The translations under genes and the position numbers were made by a program. Below the pieces are notes generated by a model. That model was not told where the DNA came from and did not search any database. It saw only the letters and a list, made by a program, of their open reading frames with translations. A DNA stretch of 64,000 bases from Golubevia sp. BC0850 (taxonomy: Eukaryota; Basidiomycota; Exobasidiomycetes; Golubeviales; Golubeviaceae), in the NCBI GenBank assembly GCA_012976225.1, contig JAAVVG010000025.1:1-64000 (forward strand). Reading direction: 5' to 3'. Within the stretch, counting starts at the first letter, position 1, and each line of letters starts with the position of its first letter. Below, piece by piece: positions 12,365-22,550 of the stretch.

Positions 12365-13720
12365 ATGGAGGAATCTGGAAAGGTTGGATGACTGACTAGC
12401 CGAAATGGAGTTTCATTGCTTTAGCTCAAGATACTCTCCGATTCGATATGAAAGGATTACTAAGAAATCAATGACCGAGTGTAAAGGGAGGGAAGGAACT
12501 GTTACTGAACTTCCATGTACTAGTATAGCTTACGGGGACTTCTTCCGAGAGATTGAAGCTGTAGAGACAAAGCTCCGGAGCTCAGAACAACCTGATCCAT
12601 CGAACAAAGCAACAGAGACGGCGACAATGTCCAAAATGCTGTTCGTAAAAGCGAGAAGCGTAAGATCATCACCCACTTTGAGAGAAGATAGACCTCAACG
12701 TGATAACTTCTTTCCAAACGCTCCCATCCTCTTCACCACTGAGTTTAGACGATTCACTTTTCAAACTCGAGGATTACCGATGACATCAGCTCCTGGTAGC
12801 AGCAAAAGACACTCCGAGAGTGACCTCCCGTTCTCATCGCCTCAGTTCCGCCTTTGTGAAGTCTTCTTTTCTTTGCCATTGAATTCTGAATCGATCGATT
12901 TTTGAGATTCAACGTCCCGTCTCTTCTTCTAAGAGGTTCTCAATGCATCGAAAGTCTGAGAGGTCTGTCGTTGTCAAAAGAGGCCCAGTCCATTTCTCTT
13001 GCAAAAGTGGAAAAGTTTCCAACAAGGGGGTCGTAGGTCGTCGAGTTGACCAACTTTCGACTTTCTCCCCATGCTCCCCTCCTTCAACGACTCTAGCCTT
13101 CCATCACTTTTCAAGAAAACGAAGAAAAAGGGAAAGAAAAGAAATCAGTTTGTCGTTTTTACTCTCTCCCTCTCTTTCTTTCATTGGCTCTGTCCTCAGC
13201 CTTCGCTTCCCCATTTGAGATTGAGAAGCGTGTCTGTGTGTATTGTCTATCCATGTCATCTCTCAGCACGAAAAGCGGACGCTGGATCTAACATTGTCCT
13301 CTTCAAGTTCGTTGAAATCATGAGCACCGATCGTCTTGGTAAGAGAGCCAAGGTCTTGATCAGCAACCAGGGATGATGGTTTAGGTGAGTCCCATTTCTG
13401 TCGATTGGACGTGATTTCTCATTTGGATAGAGGTCTGGAATCGATGTTCGCTTACTTTGACCGATCTCTCCCTTCGGACTCTTCTTCTTTCTTGGATTTC
13501 TGCTTGTAATCTGTTAATCTCGCTCTCTCTCCCTTTCTCTCTGCTTCAATCCTCCCCCATCTTCCGTGTATTGTACGTACAAATTCTGGACGTAATAAAT
13601 ACTACTGACGCCATGGAACACAGGAATCGGTTCACGACATTTCGAAATTACTCGAACTTCGGGGAATGATCTTCCTTGCCTTGAAACAGAATTGAGGGAC
13701 TTGCGCTGAAAGAGGCGAGG
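12365..13720. other. Interior of the inverted segment, no supported gene
   Basis: Open frames up to 166 codons exist on the plus strand (12405-12905) but lack a domain or plausible composition. A short ATG frame at 13321 (MSTDRLGKRAKVLISNQG) followed by a GTGAGT-like site might be the first exon of a small gene, but nothing downstream supports it. If the inversion is real, this DNA was originally on the other strand. Confidence 0.35.
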
Positions 13721-14032
13721 AGAAAAGGCGACCTCCGCGCCTCCGCACCTCAAAACCCGTTTTATAAGCGCATGCTCTTCAAAGTTACAGTCAAGAGATA
13801 GATAAGGAACTTTTTTTCTCAGCCTTCAATCGCTTGAAACCGCATAAGAGAGAGCTGCAGGTTCTACTTTCGCCTTCCCCCCAAGGCAACTTCAACACTT
13901 CATTCTTTCAACTTCAACTTCAACTCCTTTAGTAGCTGGTCTACCTCTTCTTAAGCATTTTCTTCAAAACTTCTTCTCCAAATCCCTTCTATCTTATTTC
14001 CTTGTTCACTTTCCCCTTACTCTTCAAGCCAC
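13721..14032 (+). promoter_or_regulatory. Probable displaced promoter and 5' leader of the secreted-protein gene
   Basis: A TATA-like element (TTTTATAAGC) lies near 13761-13770. A CT/CAACTT-rich leader follows, of the kind found upstream of fungal start codons. It runs straight into the truncated F-box half at 14033. Undoing the proposed inversion would put this stretch, in the correct direction, about 20 bp upstream of the secreted-protein ATG at 11276. The functional claim is inference. Confidence 0.45.
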
Positions 14033-14480
14033 TGAGAGTTCCAGTAAAGAGAAGACCTTCCTAGCTTCTTGATTGGTGAAATCTTCTGGACTCTTGATTG
14101 ATACCAGTGTATTTCTAGAACGTTGAGCGAACACTTCGATGATCTTGACAGTGTGCTTTGGAGTTGGTAGAACGATAAGTCTCCAGAGAGTTGAAGTACC
14201 GAGAAGGACCTCCTTCCATCCTTTGCAAACACTCATCGTTAAACCCAGTTCGATAGTGGAGAGGTGACTAAAAGTAGGAGAGACCAGTTCTGAGGGTAGC
14301 CGTTCCATCTTGAAGTGTCCTTCACCGATGCGATGATGATGGAGACACGGAGCTGTGAGAGAGGAGAGTGAATGAGAAGAAAGCAGTGGTCAGTCTGATT
14401 TGGAAGTGAGGTGTAAGAAGAGGAAGAACAGCTGAAGTTTTCATGGATCTGATCTCCCTACCTTTCATCAAGGTAGACAT
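14033..14480 (-). pseudogene. 5' half of the split F-box gene (copy B)
   Basis: Exon 1 (14480-14462) gives MSTLMK before a GTAGGG donor. Exon 2 starts after a CACAG acceptor at 14352 with APCLHHHRIGEGHFK and continues into the F-box MERLPSELVSPTFSHLSTIE and CKGWKEVLLGTSTLW. Similarity to the sister copies stops at 14033, in the codons for LLELS. After that the frame enters unrelated DNA and stops within a few codons. This is the best preserved N-terminus of the family and shows that an upstream coding exon exists. The matching 3' half is at 11298-12364 on the plus strand. Confidence 0.7.
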
Positions 14481-16085
14481 TGCTATTAAGGAGCAGATTG
14501 TTGAAAACGAGGAATCGAGGATGGGCGAAAGATGAGCTTGCAGTTCTGCCTGACTCGTCTAGTCTCGCTGACTTCCGTTGAGGATGGAAGACTGTGGAGC
14601 TAGAGGATAGTTCTAAGAACTTTTCTTTGAGAATTTTTTAAAGGAGCAGGAGAGAAAAAAAGGATGTTGGGTACAGAGCAAGAAAGGAAGAAAGGCAATA
14701 TGCTTCTCTTAAACTAACTCTCCACCCAATCATCACAACGGCTTTCTTCTTTTTAGAAATGACAACCTCAACCCCATGAATGGTATCTATCATCTACTTG
14801 TCGGATTCTTGTGCCCGATCATCAACCCCGAGCAGTATGGTTCCTTCAAGGCAAGCTCTCCTTTAAAGTTGCTCAGAAATATCAAGCCAGCCTCCCAATC
14901 AGATATCAAGACCCACGATGAGCAGGTAACAGATCCAAGGTCATCTGCATACTTTACACATCTATACAATCGATCGTTCTCTTTCGAAAGGAGAAGGAAG
15001 GTTGAGGTAGGAAAGGGAAGGAAGACGGGCCTAGCTAGGGAAAGAGCTTTGAGGTATCATCTTTTCGATGAGGCAAGTCCATTCGTGGGTATCCACTTAT
15101 GCTACCGAGTAATCAAATACTCTTCAATCAAGATAGAGAGGGGATCGGCCAATCTGAGAAGCAGAATTCCCTTCTGAACTTCTGAAGAGAGAAAGACTAC
15201 CAGTTAGGAGAAAGAGATGGCTAGAAGGCAGAGAGCAGCTCTCAGGAAGAAGTACCGCTCTTTCTGTGTGTTTCAGCCACACTCTGCAAAGCAACAGGCA
15301 GCAGACCTCGGATTCTGTTGGTGAATTGAAACTGTTTGAAATAGGCTGCTCAGAGCAAAGAAACTTCGAGGCGAGATCAGCTTCAGTGAGATCTGTTCCA
15401 CTGTCAAGATCAGAGTTTTCCCAAGTCACTACACTCGCACCCCAACCTCACTCAAAGGAACTAGACAGTCTTAGCCAGAGGATTTGCGCAGGGAAGAAGC
15501 TGAATGGAATCAACCCAATTCAGAGAGAGGATCCTCGAGGGAAAGTTTGAGATGCAATTTCTAGATCATGCTCGAAAAATTATCAGGGCACAATTTTGAT
15601 CAGAAGTTGAAATTGGATGAATTCTAAATTCCTACGATTGCTAGCTGGAAGAGAATGCAAGACAGAGAGAAGGAAATTTTGATCAGATTTGTAGAGGAAG
15701 AAAGGTTTGATCTTATGATTTTGAACTCACCAAAGCGACCCTCAAATCTCAATCTCCCAGACAGCTGGCGGAAAATGATGGAGAAAGTCGGGAGTCAGTG
15801 GGTTGAAGAAAGAGAAGAAGCGGAAATGGTGCGGGAAGATGATGGTGTCGAGAGGGAGAAAGGTCTCAGCGAAAATCAGCTTTGTACGGCCACCCTCTAA
15901 CGAACACAACCAAACGGATCCGAACGGAACCTCGAGGTTCTCTTCTGGCTTGTAGTGCTTCTCAACGTTCAAGTTCATATAGAATTGTGAATGTAGATGA
16001 AAATTGAAGATGTTGAGATGGAACTTACCGCTTGGGAGCGACGACTTGGAGCCTTCCTTCCACTCGAGGGCAGAACGCAGAACTC

Positions 16086-16130
16086 GCCTTCTCAGTCATC
16101 GCCTTCTCAGTCATCTCCTTCTCAGTCATC
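16086..16130. repeat. 15-bp tandem repeat, three copies
   Basis: The unit GCCTTCTCAGTCATC occurs at 16086-16100 and 16101-16115, with a one-base variant at 16116-16130. The length keeps frame, but I see no gene here. Confidence 0.85.
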
Positions 16131-16222
16131 TCAGCGATTGTACTTATCAATTTGGATCACGAGTGATTCATTATCTTCGTTTTTGAAGACATCTCGAAAA
16201 AAAAATCCCCACACATGTTTCA

Positions 16223-16240
16223 ACATATGCTGGCATATGT
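16223..16240. repeat. Perfect 8-bp inverted repeat in a dyad-rich stretch
   Basis: ACATATGC and GCATATGT flank a 2-bp loop. Nearby are ACACATGT, ACATGTC/GACAT and CTCGC/GCGAG dyads (16211-16310). The cluster sits 80-170 bp upstream of the acyltransferase ATG, so it may be an operator or a mere structural oddity. Confidence 0.5.
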
Positions 16241-16378
16241 AAGGCCTCACATGTCTGTGGACATCTAGGAAACTTGTGTACAAATGTCTTCTCGCACGCT
16301 ACGCGGCGAGAGATATGTGCGGACATTTAGGGGGTCTGGGGGTGCAATGAGACACGCGAAATCCCGAAGAAGGACCGC

Positions 16379-18391
16379 ATGGTCCAGAATCGAATCAATC
16401 GGATCTCTTCTTCTTCTTCTCTCAAGTCTTTCAGGATAACCAGCTTCAAGCCAATGCGACTACCTTCTCAACCAACTGAAACTTTGGCTCCATGGACCTT
16501 CAATCCTCAAGAGAACTGCATCCAAAGACCTCTCTTCGGGTTCGAACCAGTGATGCACAGTTGGAATCTGGATTGGAATGGAACTGGAGAGCCTTACATA
16601 GCCATCAAGATAAAGAACGATACCATCGATTCCAAGGAATTATCTTCAAGCATCAAACAGGCTTGGAAGAGTACTCGAATCCAGTTCCCAGATTTGGGCT
16701 CCTTCGTCTTTGAAGGTCCTGATGGCTCTCCAGGTTTGAAATTCAAGCCTCTTTGCAATCAAGAGGAGCTGAAAAGTTGGAGTGAGAGGACTTTACAAGA
16801 CAGAAGTCAGGACTATGCTTCTAATTTCGACGATGTCGAAAGAGTTCTACTAGATCTTAGGACAAAACTCTCTCGAAGACCTTCTGCTTCAGAAATGCTG
16901 GGAGAGCCAGATGATTCAACTCCGATGGCCAAATTGAGTTTTGTCTGTGGGAACCAAGGTGGGGTTTCAGTTCTGTTCCTCGAATTTTGTCATCAAATCG
17001 CTGATTGTGAGTAAGAAACTCGAGGCTGTTTTCCTCGAGCGAGGATAGTGAGATAATATCCTGACTCGTTACTTTTTCATGTCCATAAATTATTGAAAAG
17101 TATGGCAGGGGCTCAGGATCCTGAATTTCTTGTTGAAAGAGCTTGTCAGCGAGTCGGCTTATGGATCAGTGTCGCGAAAGCTTTCTGACATTCTCTTTGA
17201 TGGATCCGAAAGTACTAAGGTCAGCCTCCATGCACTTGATGTTCTCAAGTTAGGAAAGGATTACTGCAGAACTCCAGTGGATCCGATTCTTTTGCAACAC
17301 GTCATGACTGTGAGTCAAAAGCCTTTGGCAGAGAATAACAAGCGAGAGGATCACACTAAGCACGCTGTCTCTCTATTACCAGCCAAAGATAGGTCTTCCG
17401 ATCTCTTCTAAATTCGCAGGGAAGGCGAAGAAGTGGCCTCAGAGCACGTCAGAAGCCTTTCACCTAGTGAGTGATCTTTTCCAGTTCTGAAACTCGAAAT
17501 CAAAATGATTCCCAACTGATGAGACGTTCGTCTTCCAAACTCCTCAGATCGTCTCTCGCGATGTGTCTCTCAAGTTCTTCTCACTCTGCAAGCAAAATTC
17601 TGTCTCTGTCACCTATGCGATCGGAGCAGCTCTTCTAGTTGGCTGTTTTTCGGTCTCCAGAAAACTTCCAGATTCAGAACCACTTTTGTGCGGCATCCCT
17701 TGTTCGATGAACATCCGAAGTTTCCTGAGTTCAGAATCTGATCGAAATCGAATTGCTTGTGGTGGTGAAGCCTCAACTTTACTCGCTTCTACCCAAGATT
17801 GGGATCAGAGCCTTGCGAAAGGAGAGTCGATAGGTCAAGCTCAAATCTCTAGTTACTGGACTTACGCCGAGAGTCTACAATCTTTTTTCGTTGAGCATTT
17901 GAACAAACCAGAGCTCCTGGCCAGTCAAAGCACTCACGATCTACTTTCAGGATATACCAAAGCTGGTACAGAGATGAACAGAGGACTGGCCCCAAAGTAA
18001 GTTCGACGAAGCATCTCGTCCTTTTTTCTACTTGCTCATTTCATTTCATTTCCTTCCCTTCTACAGTCCTACTATGACTGGCTTCGGGGTAAACTGTATA
18101 GGCAAAACGGAAAAGTATCTTGGTCGATCTTACCAATCTGGAAATCAGTCTCTTCAAGTTGAACTTTTGAAAATGGGATTCAGACCTGGAGGAACGCTGA
18201 CCGCGCCCCATTCTTACACTTTCAATGACGAGCTCAACTTCAACTTTAGTTTCATGCCTGAAATCTTCGACGAGGAGAAAGTGGTGATGATGGTGACAGA
18301 GGCGGTGAAATGTATTTGTAGGATAACTGAAGGAAACGGCACTTTAGAGTTTAGAGAGGATCAGTCAAGATGGTGGCGAGAGCTGAAGTAG
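16379..18391 (+). CDS. CoA-dependent acyltransferase, Tri3/condensation-like (HxxxD)
   Basis: Five exons: 16379-17006, 17101-17309, 17383-17466, 17548-17996 and 18067-18391, about 565 residues. All junctions are GT-AG and keep frame. The N-terminal part (RPLFGFEPVMHSWNLDWNG) resembles trichothecene 15-O-acetyltransferase-type enzymes. The junction of exons 1 and 2 rebuilds the catalytic motif HQIAD (HxxxD). SVSVTYAIGAALLVGCF matches the later conserved helix of the family, and NPTMTGFGVNCIGKTEKYLG the C-terminal core. Such enzymes move an acyl group from CoA to a hydroxyl or amine of a secondary metabolite in the cytosol. A second in-frame ATG at 16454 could be the start. It borders a prenyltransferase cluster and converges on the lipase gene. 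The subfamily call comes from motif recall only. Confidence 0.75.
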
Positions 18392-18583
18392 ATTGTATTG
18401 TTCGAACCTTATAATTATGACGGAAAGTAAGCATTCAGTTAGGATCGAATGGCAAATAAAACGTATTCAGGTGACGAGAGCGAGAGATGAGTACTGACAT
18501 CAGAAAGGAATGAAGATGAAACAGAGCATAGATCAATTAGGTAGTAACCGAAGCAAAAAGGTAGAGGACACTGAACAGTGTAA

Positions 18584-20028
18584 TTACTGAGCATAGGGCT
18601 TCAAAGGTGCTTCGGCCTTGGAAAACGGTTCTGTGAGACTGGATCCTAGAGCTTGAACGCTAGCTGTGAGAAGAGCTCCTTGCCACTGAGCTGGATTCTG
18701 AAGCAGTCCAGCCCCTTTCAAGTCATTGCACCACCACTTTCGAAAATGAGATAACGGCTGGAATCGACGATGCACAGCGATCAGCTCGTTGACGGCGATA
18801 TGATAGACAGCTGGATCGTAAAGATTGGAGAGGTGCTGGCGAGTCGGCGGGAGTCGAAGAGTCGGTCAGTACGAAGTCTCTTCATGTCGTCAGAACTTCA
18901 AATCCTCAACTCACTCCGGTAACGTGAGAAGGTCCGCAGACTGAATGATCTTGTAAGCCATAGTTGGTAGCACCGTCTAGATGGCTGGTAGCGTTGCCAA
19001 CTCCTTCTGGCTGAATGAGTTCGTCATATCTGCTGAAGACTTTTCAGGAAGAGAGAGAACAAAAGAGAGTTTAGAATCGTCTGTTCATTTTCGTCAAGAA
19101 AAGCCAAGGATTTGATCGACTCACTCGAGGTTGTACGGACTAGAGATTTATAGCCACCGTGCTTCTTTAGCGCTTGAAGGAAGTGGGAATCTCGTCCTGG
19201 TCCATATAGATCTGCAGATTGCTGTATGAGGGCTATCGAAAGAATTAGAAAAAGAAGATGAGGTATGAGAATCGATGATCTTCGACATCTGTTGAGTCCA
19301 GACTGAAGTCTCACCTTGCGTACACCCTTGCCCGGTCACGTTTGTCTGTTGACAACTTGCTACGAAACCTGGAACTCCTTTGAAGTCGGGTGAGATCGAA
19401 ATGAAGTTACTGATTTTCGATCTAAGAGATGGCCAGAAGACTAGAGACCATTGAGCCAGCAGGTTTCCTTGAGAGTGAGCTACAAGACCCACTTTTCCAG
19501 TCGAACTTTTCTTGGCGAGAGACCTGAGGCTTGAGACTACATATTGAGCGTTATCTTGAAGGTCTGTTGAGAATCCAGAGGAAAAGATCAAGGGTGTATC
19601 AATGTCAGCACTTTTCGATTCAACGGAAGACCAAAAAACTTACCTCCTTGAGCACGATTGGGAATGTTGATCCAACACAGATCGAACCCAGGTCCTTGAT
19701 TCCCCAACTACAGTCAGAGACAGAGAGAGTAGATAGATTCAATTTAGAAAGGAGAGACCGCTTTTGGACTAGAAGGAGAATCAATTAAACTGACCTGTGT
19801 GTACACTGGAGTTCCCTGCCAGGTCTCGTTTCCATTGGAGCCTGTTCCGTGAACGAACAGAACCACTCCACCTTTTGCTCCTCTGATTTCATTCGGGCAG
19901 ACTAGAGCTTGGTCCAAGATCGCTTGATCAACGTCCAAGGCAGGTTCTTGATGCTTGTTTAAAGAAGTTGCTTGGGTGAAAGAGACCAGCCACAGAGAGA
20001 AGAGAAAGAACAAGGTCTTGGAGAGCAT
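18584..20028 (-). CDS. Secreted lipase of the Candida antarctica lipase B type
   Basis: The start at 20028 gives the signal peptide LSKTLFFLFSLWLVSFTQAT. Downstream exons encode GGVVLFVHGTGSNGNETWQG (oxyanion region), LCWINIPN, VGLVAHSQGNLLAQWSLVFW (nucleophile Ser in AHSQG, matching TWSQG of CALB), YDELIQPEG (catalytic Asp) and VCGPSHVTG/HLSNLYDP. The catalytic His in that last motif is formed across an intron. The tail ends at 18584. Six or more exons are implied. CALB-type enzymes hydrolyse or transfer esters and amides outside the cell. The gene shares orientation with the prenyltransferase upstream and converges on the acyltransferase, so an ester-trimming role in the same pathway is possible but unproven. 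Confidence 0.8.
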
Positions 20029-20604
20029 TTTCCTCGTTCTGAAAGCGAGGTTTGCGTCAAGAGGCAATGGAGAGAAGGAGAAGAGAAAGAGGGTGCTTTG
20101 TTGGCCGAAGATAAAGGTGACCAACAATGGGGTCAAATGCGAATTAGGGGCATGGGCGTAGGTCGCTCGCGTGTGGTGATCGTGAAGTCGACCTTTGTCG
20201 GCCAAAACCGAAGTTTTGCCATTCGCTTCTCTTCTTCTGCTCCAACCAGTGTGCAGCAACGGAAGAGGTCTCCGAGGTCTGGGTGCGTTTCAGTGTTTCT
20301 AGCTTTCTACTTTCTAGAACCGCAAACGTGGCGTATGGCGTTGAGCATTCCTCCAGATTGAGGCCATATTAGATCTCAGATATGAGGCCACGCGGTCTGT
20401 CAAGGGGAAGAACATGTGCAGAGCCTGCTTCCAACGTCTGAGTACTTCGGGATGAAATGGTGCGCAAACGAATGAGGTTGGAGAGAAAGGAAAGAGGTTT
20501 AGCATTCAAAGCAGCAGCGTACAAAAAGGTGAACCAAAAGAAACAATGTTGATAGGAGAAAACGAAGAAAAACTGAACGAAGTTGAAAAGATGAAAGAGA
20601 GAGT
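20029..20604. promoter_or_regulatory. Lipase promoter region
   Basis: This is 576 bp between the lipase start and the stop of the prenyltransferase, both on the minus strand. It must hold the lipase promoter and the prenyltransferase 3' end. No convincing ORF or clear core element was seen. Confidence 0.45.
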
Positions 20605-22032
20605 CTAAGAGAATAGTTTGGGATTTACATAAGCCGAATAGCTCACTTGGTCCAGACTTTTGAAGGAAGCGCAAAGATAGTTGTGACAAGAAGAAGTTTC
20701 GTGATCGAGATGAGGGAGAGCGGATTCCAAAGAGTGAGAGAGCTGAGCAAATCTCTTGTTGACGTCGAGGTGTGGCTGACTTTCCTTCTGTAAAGTCGCT
20801 AGAGAGGCCAGAATCTGGTTGTCTGTCACTGAGAAATGTCTAACAGGAAGATATATCTTCGAAGTACATTGAGTAGAGGCAGCAGAGAATTCGTGATAGA
20901 CGAGAGTTCCGCTGCGACGAGAAGTTAAGGGGGAAGGAAATAAAGGAGTCAGCTTCCTGAGTTCGCGAAATGGTTAAGGATCTCGGGAGAGACTTACGCA
21001 GTGATGCATCCCTGACCGACTTTACAAAGCTGACTGATCTGCTCGTCAGAAAAGTCTTCCGAATCCAATCTCAGAACTGTCCTCCAAATCTTGTGAAGTC
21101 TCTCTCGAAGAGCTCGCACTTTCTCTGGAGATCCTCCTAGAGCGAGATGCTCAGAGACGACATCCAAATCGAACGTGGAAACTCTGGAGTATATCTTGAT
21201 TCTTGCTGTCGAAGAGTCACTGCAGTCCACGGAGAACAAGACCGGACTCAATCGATCAGATGGACTCGAGTTCTTTGCGGACGACGTGAAATGCTCATAG
21301 AATTGGATCCAGGCATTGTTCTGACTCCAAGCCGGACCAAGATCTTCGAGACATTTTTTCAACTTGACGATTGAAAGTTGCTTGTCTAGTGAACATCTCA
21401 ATCGTGGATCGAAATAGGATTTGACTGTGACTTCGAAGCTGGAATCGACGGAAACGGACGATCTCTTGAAATCGAAACCGAAAAGGAGTTGAGAGACTGA
21501 ATTTTGAGCTTGACTTAGTCCAGGGAAATCATTTTCTTGACACAAAAAGTGTTTTTGAAAGGTCTTGAAAAGATGAAAGTCTCCTATCCTCGCGTCTGAA
21601 AGTTGTCGTACCATCTGAAGTCCACTAGCCACGTTCTCCTTTACGTTGTTGATGGATTGACGGCCAAGAGGTTCTATACTGAGACGATAGTGATACCCTG
21701 TGGGCTCTATGCTAGTACCAAACTCAGCAGGAGTATGGTCATCGCACATGAAGGATTGGAATGTTGGTCGGAGCTAAAAGGGAGCTCAGGGTCAGATGGT
21801 TCTCACGCTGAGTACTCAGGAGAGTGGGTTTCAGCATCGAACTCACCTGCTGCTTGTTTCCGTGAACTACCTCTATCGTTGGTTCTACCCCTAAAGCAGG
21901 AGCTACAATCTGTTCCAGAAAGCTGAGGAGTGAGGGGTTGACTCTTTGCTCGTCTTCGCTTGCTTGGATCATTCGAAGAAACGGGAGAAGAACTTGATTT
22001 TTCCAAATCGAACCTGTACGAGGCGGCTCCAT
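20605..22032 (-). CDS. Aromatic prenyltransferase, DMATS family
   Basis: Three exons (22032-21847, 21773-20998, 20911-20605) join in frame to 422 residues, the usual DMATS size. The N-terminal helix region LEQIVAPALGVEP is followed by SFMCDDHTPAEFGTSIEPTG and YRLSIEPLG. The barrel strands FDFKRSSVSVDSSFEVTVKS, SYFDP, TARIKIYSR and GTLVYHEFSAAS/SKIYLPVRHF match the KIY and YLPVRH strands that hold the prenyl diphosphate in this family. The end VSYSAYVNPKLFS fits the last strand. DMATS enzymes attach a dimethylallyl group to tryptophan, tyrosine or another aromatic ring without needing a metal. The substrate cannot be told from sequence. The gene shares a 518-bp promoter region with the methyltransferase, and the context is a biosynthetic cluster. 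Confidence 0.85.
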
Positions 22033-22550
22033 CTGAGATTATCTCTAATTTTTTGCTTGAGGATTGCTCACGGTTCAAAAGAAGAGCGAAAAAAAGGATA
22101 GAGATCCAGATTGAAAGAACTCGACCCAAAGAATTCGTACAGATGACGTTTGTCTCATCATGGTCTTGAACATACTCATTGCACGTCATTAACAGGCTTT
22201 AGGTTCGAGTCTATTTTGGAAATTAAATTGGGTGTTGGCGAGGAGGAAGAACGTTCGATTTCGCACCGACAACGGCCAGGGGTATGAGTTTGATTGAATG
22301 GGCTGAATAACGGACCACCCGAAATCCTCTGAATTGTCCTCGCTTCGCCAATTATTCTTATCACGAAAGTCGGCAAGTTCTAAAGAACTCGAAAGTCAAA
22401 ACGTTCTCGATGCTTCTTCATTTTTGGGATGACCATGCGGTCCTCGATACTTCCAGAGCCAGTGATCCCTCTTTACAACCATTGCAATCGTTTTTGGCAA
22501 CTCTTTCAATTCAACTCAACTTCATCGCTTCATCAGCAGTACTTCAAATC
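22033..22550. promoter_or_regulatory. Bidirectional promoter, prenyltransferase / methyltransferase
   Basis: This 518-bp region separates divergent starts. It carries AGAACGTTCG near 22249 and ACGTTCTCGATGC at 22401-22413. The latter recurs exactly in the FMO promoter region. A possible upstream ATG at 22410 lies in frame with the methyltransferase but sits inside this motif and is not preferred. Confidence 0.5.

Larger units (their letters stand above)
14481..16378. other. Long stretch without a confident gene
   Basis: The best frames are 14776-15177 (133 codons, plus) and 15655-15900 (81 codons, plus). Neither shows a domain, a signal peptide or a splice pattern that I trust. The right end holds a 15-bp repeat and a cluster of small dyads, listed separately, and must contain the acyltransferase promoter. 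It may be decayed coding DNA. Confidence 0.35.

Noticed and set aside
12405-12905. 166-codon open frame on the plus strand
   Set aside because: No recognisable motif and unusual composition. It lies in the interior of the inverted segment and overlaps equally plausible minus-strand frames.
13140-13260. Signal-peptide-like run (LSLALSSAFASPFEIEKR)
   Set aside because: No in-frame start codon lies upstream and the frame stops soon after. Pyrimidine-rich DNA easily mimics such a segment.
14776-15177. 133-codon open frame as a gene
   Set aside because: No domain, no credible splice sites and no family resemblance. Kept only as part of the intergenic description.
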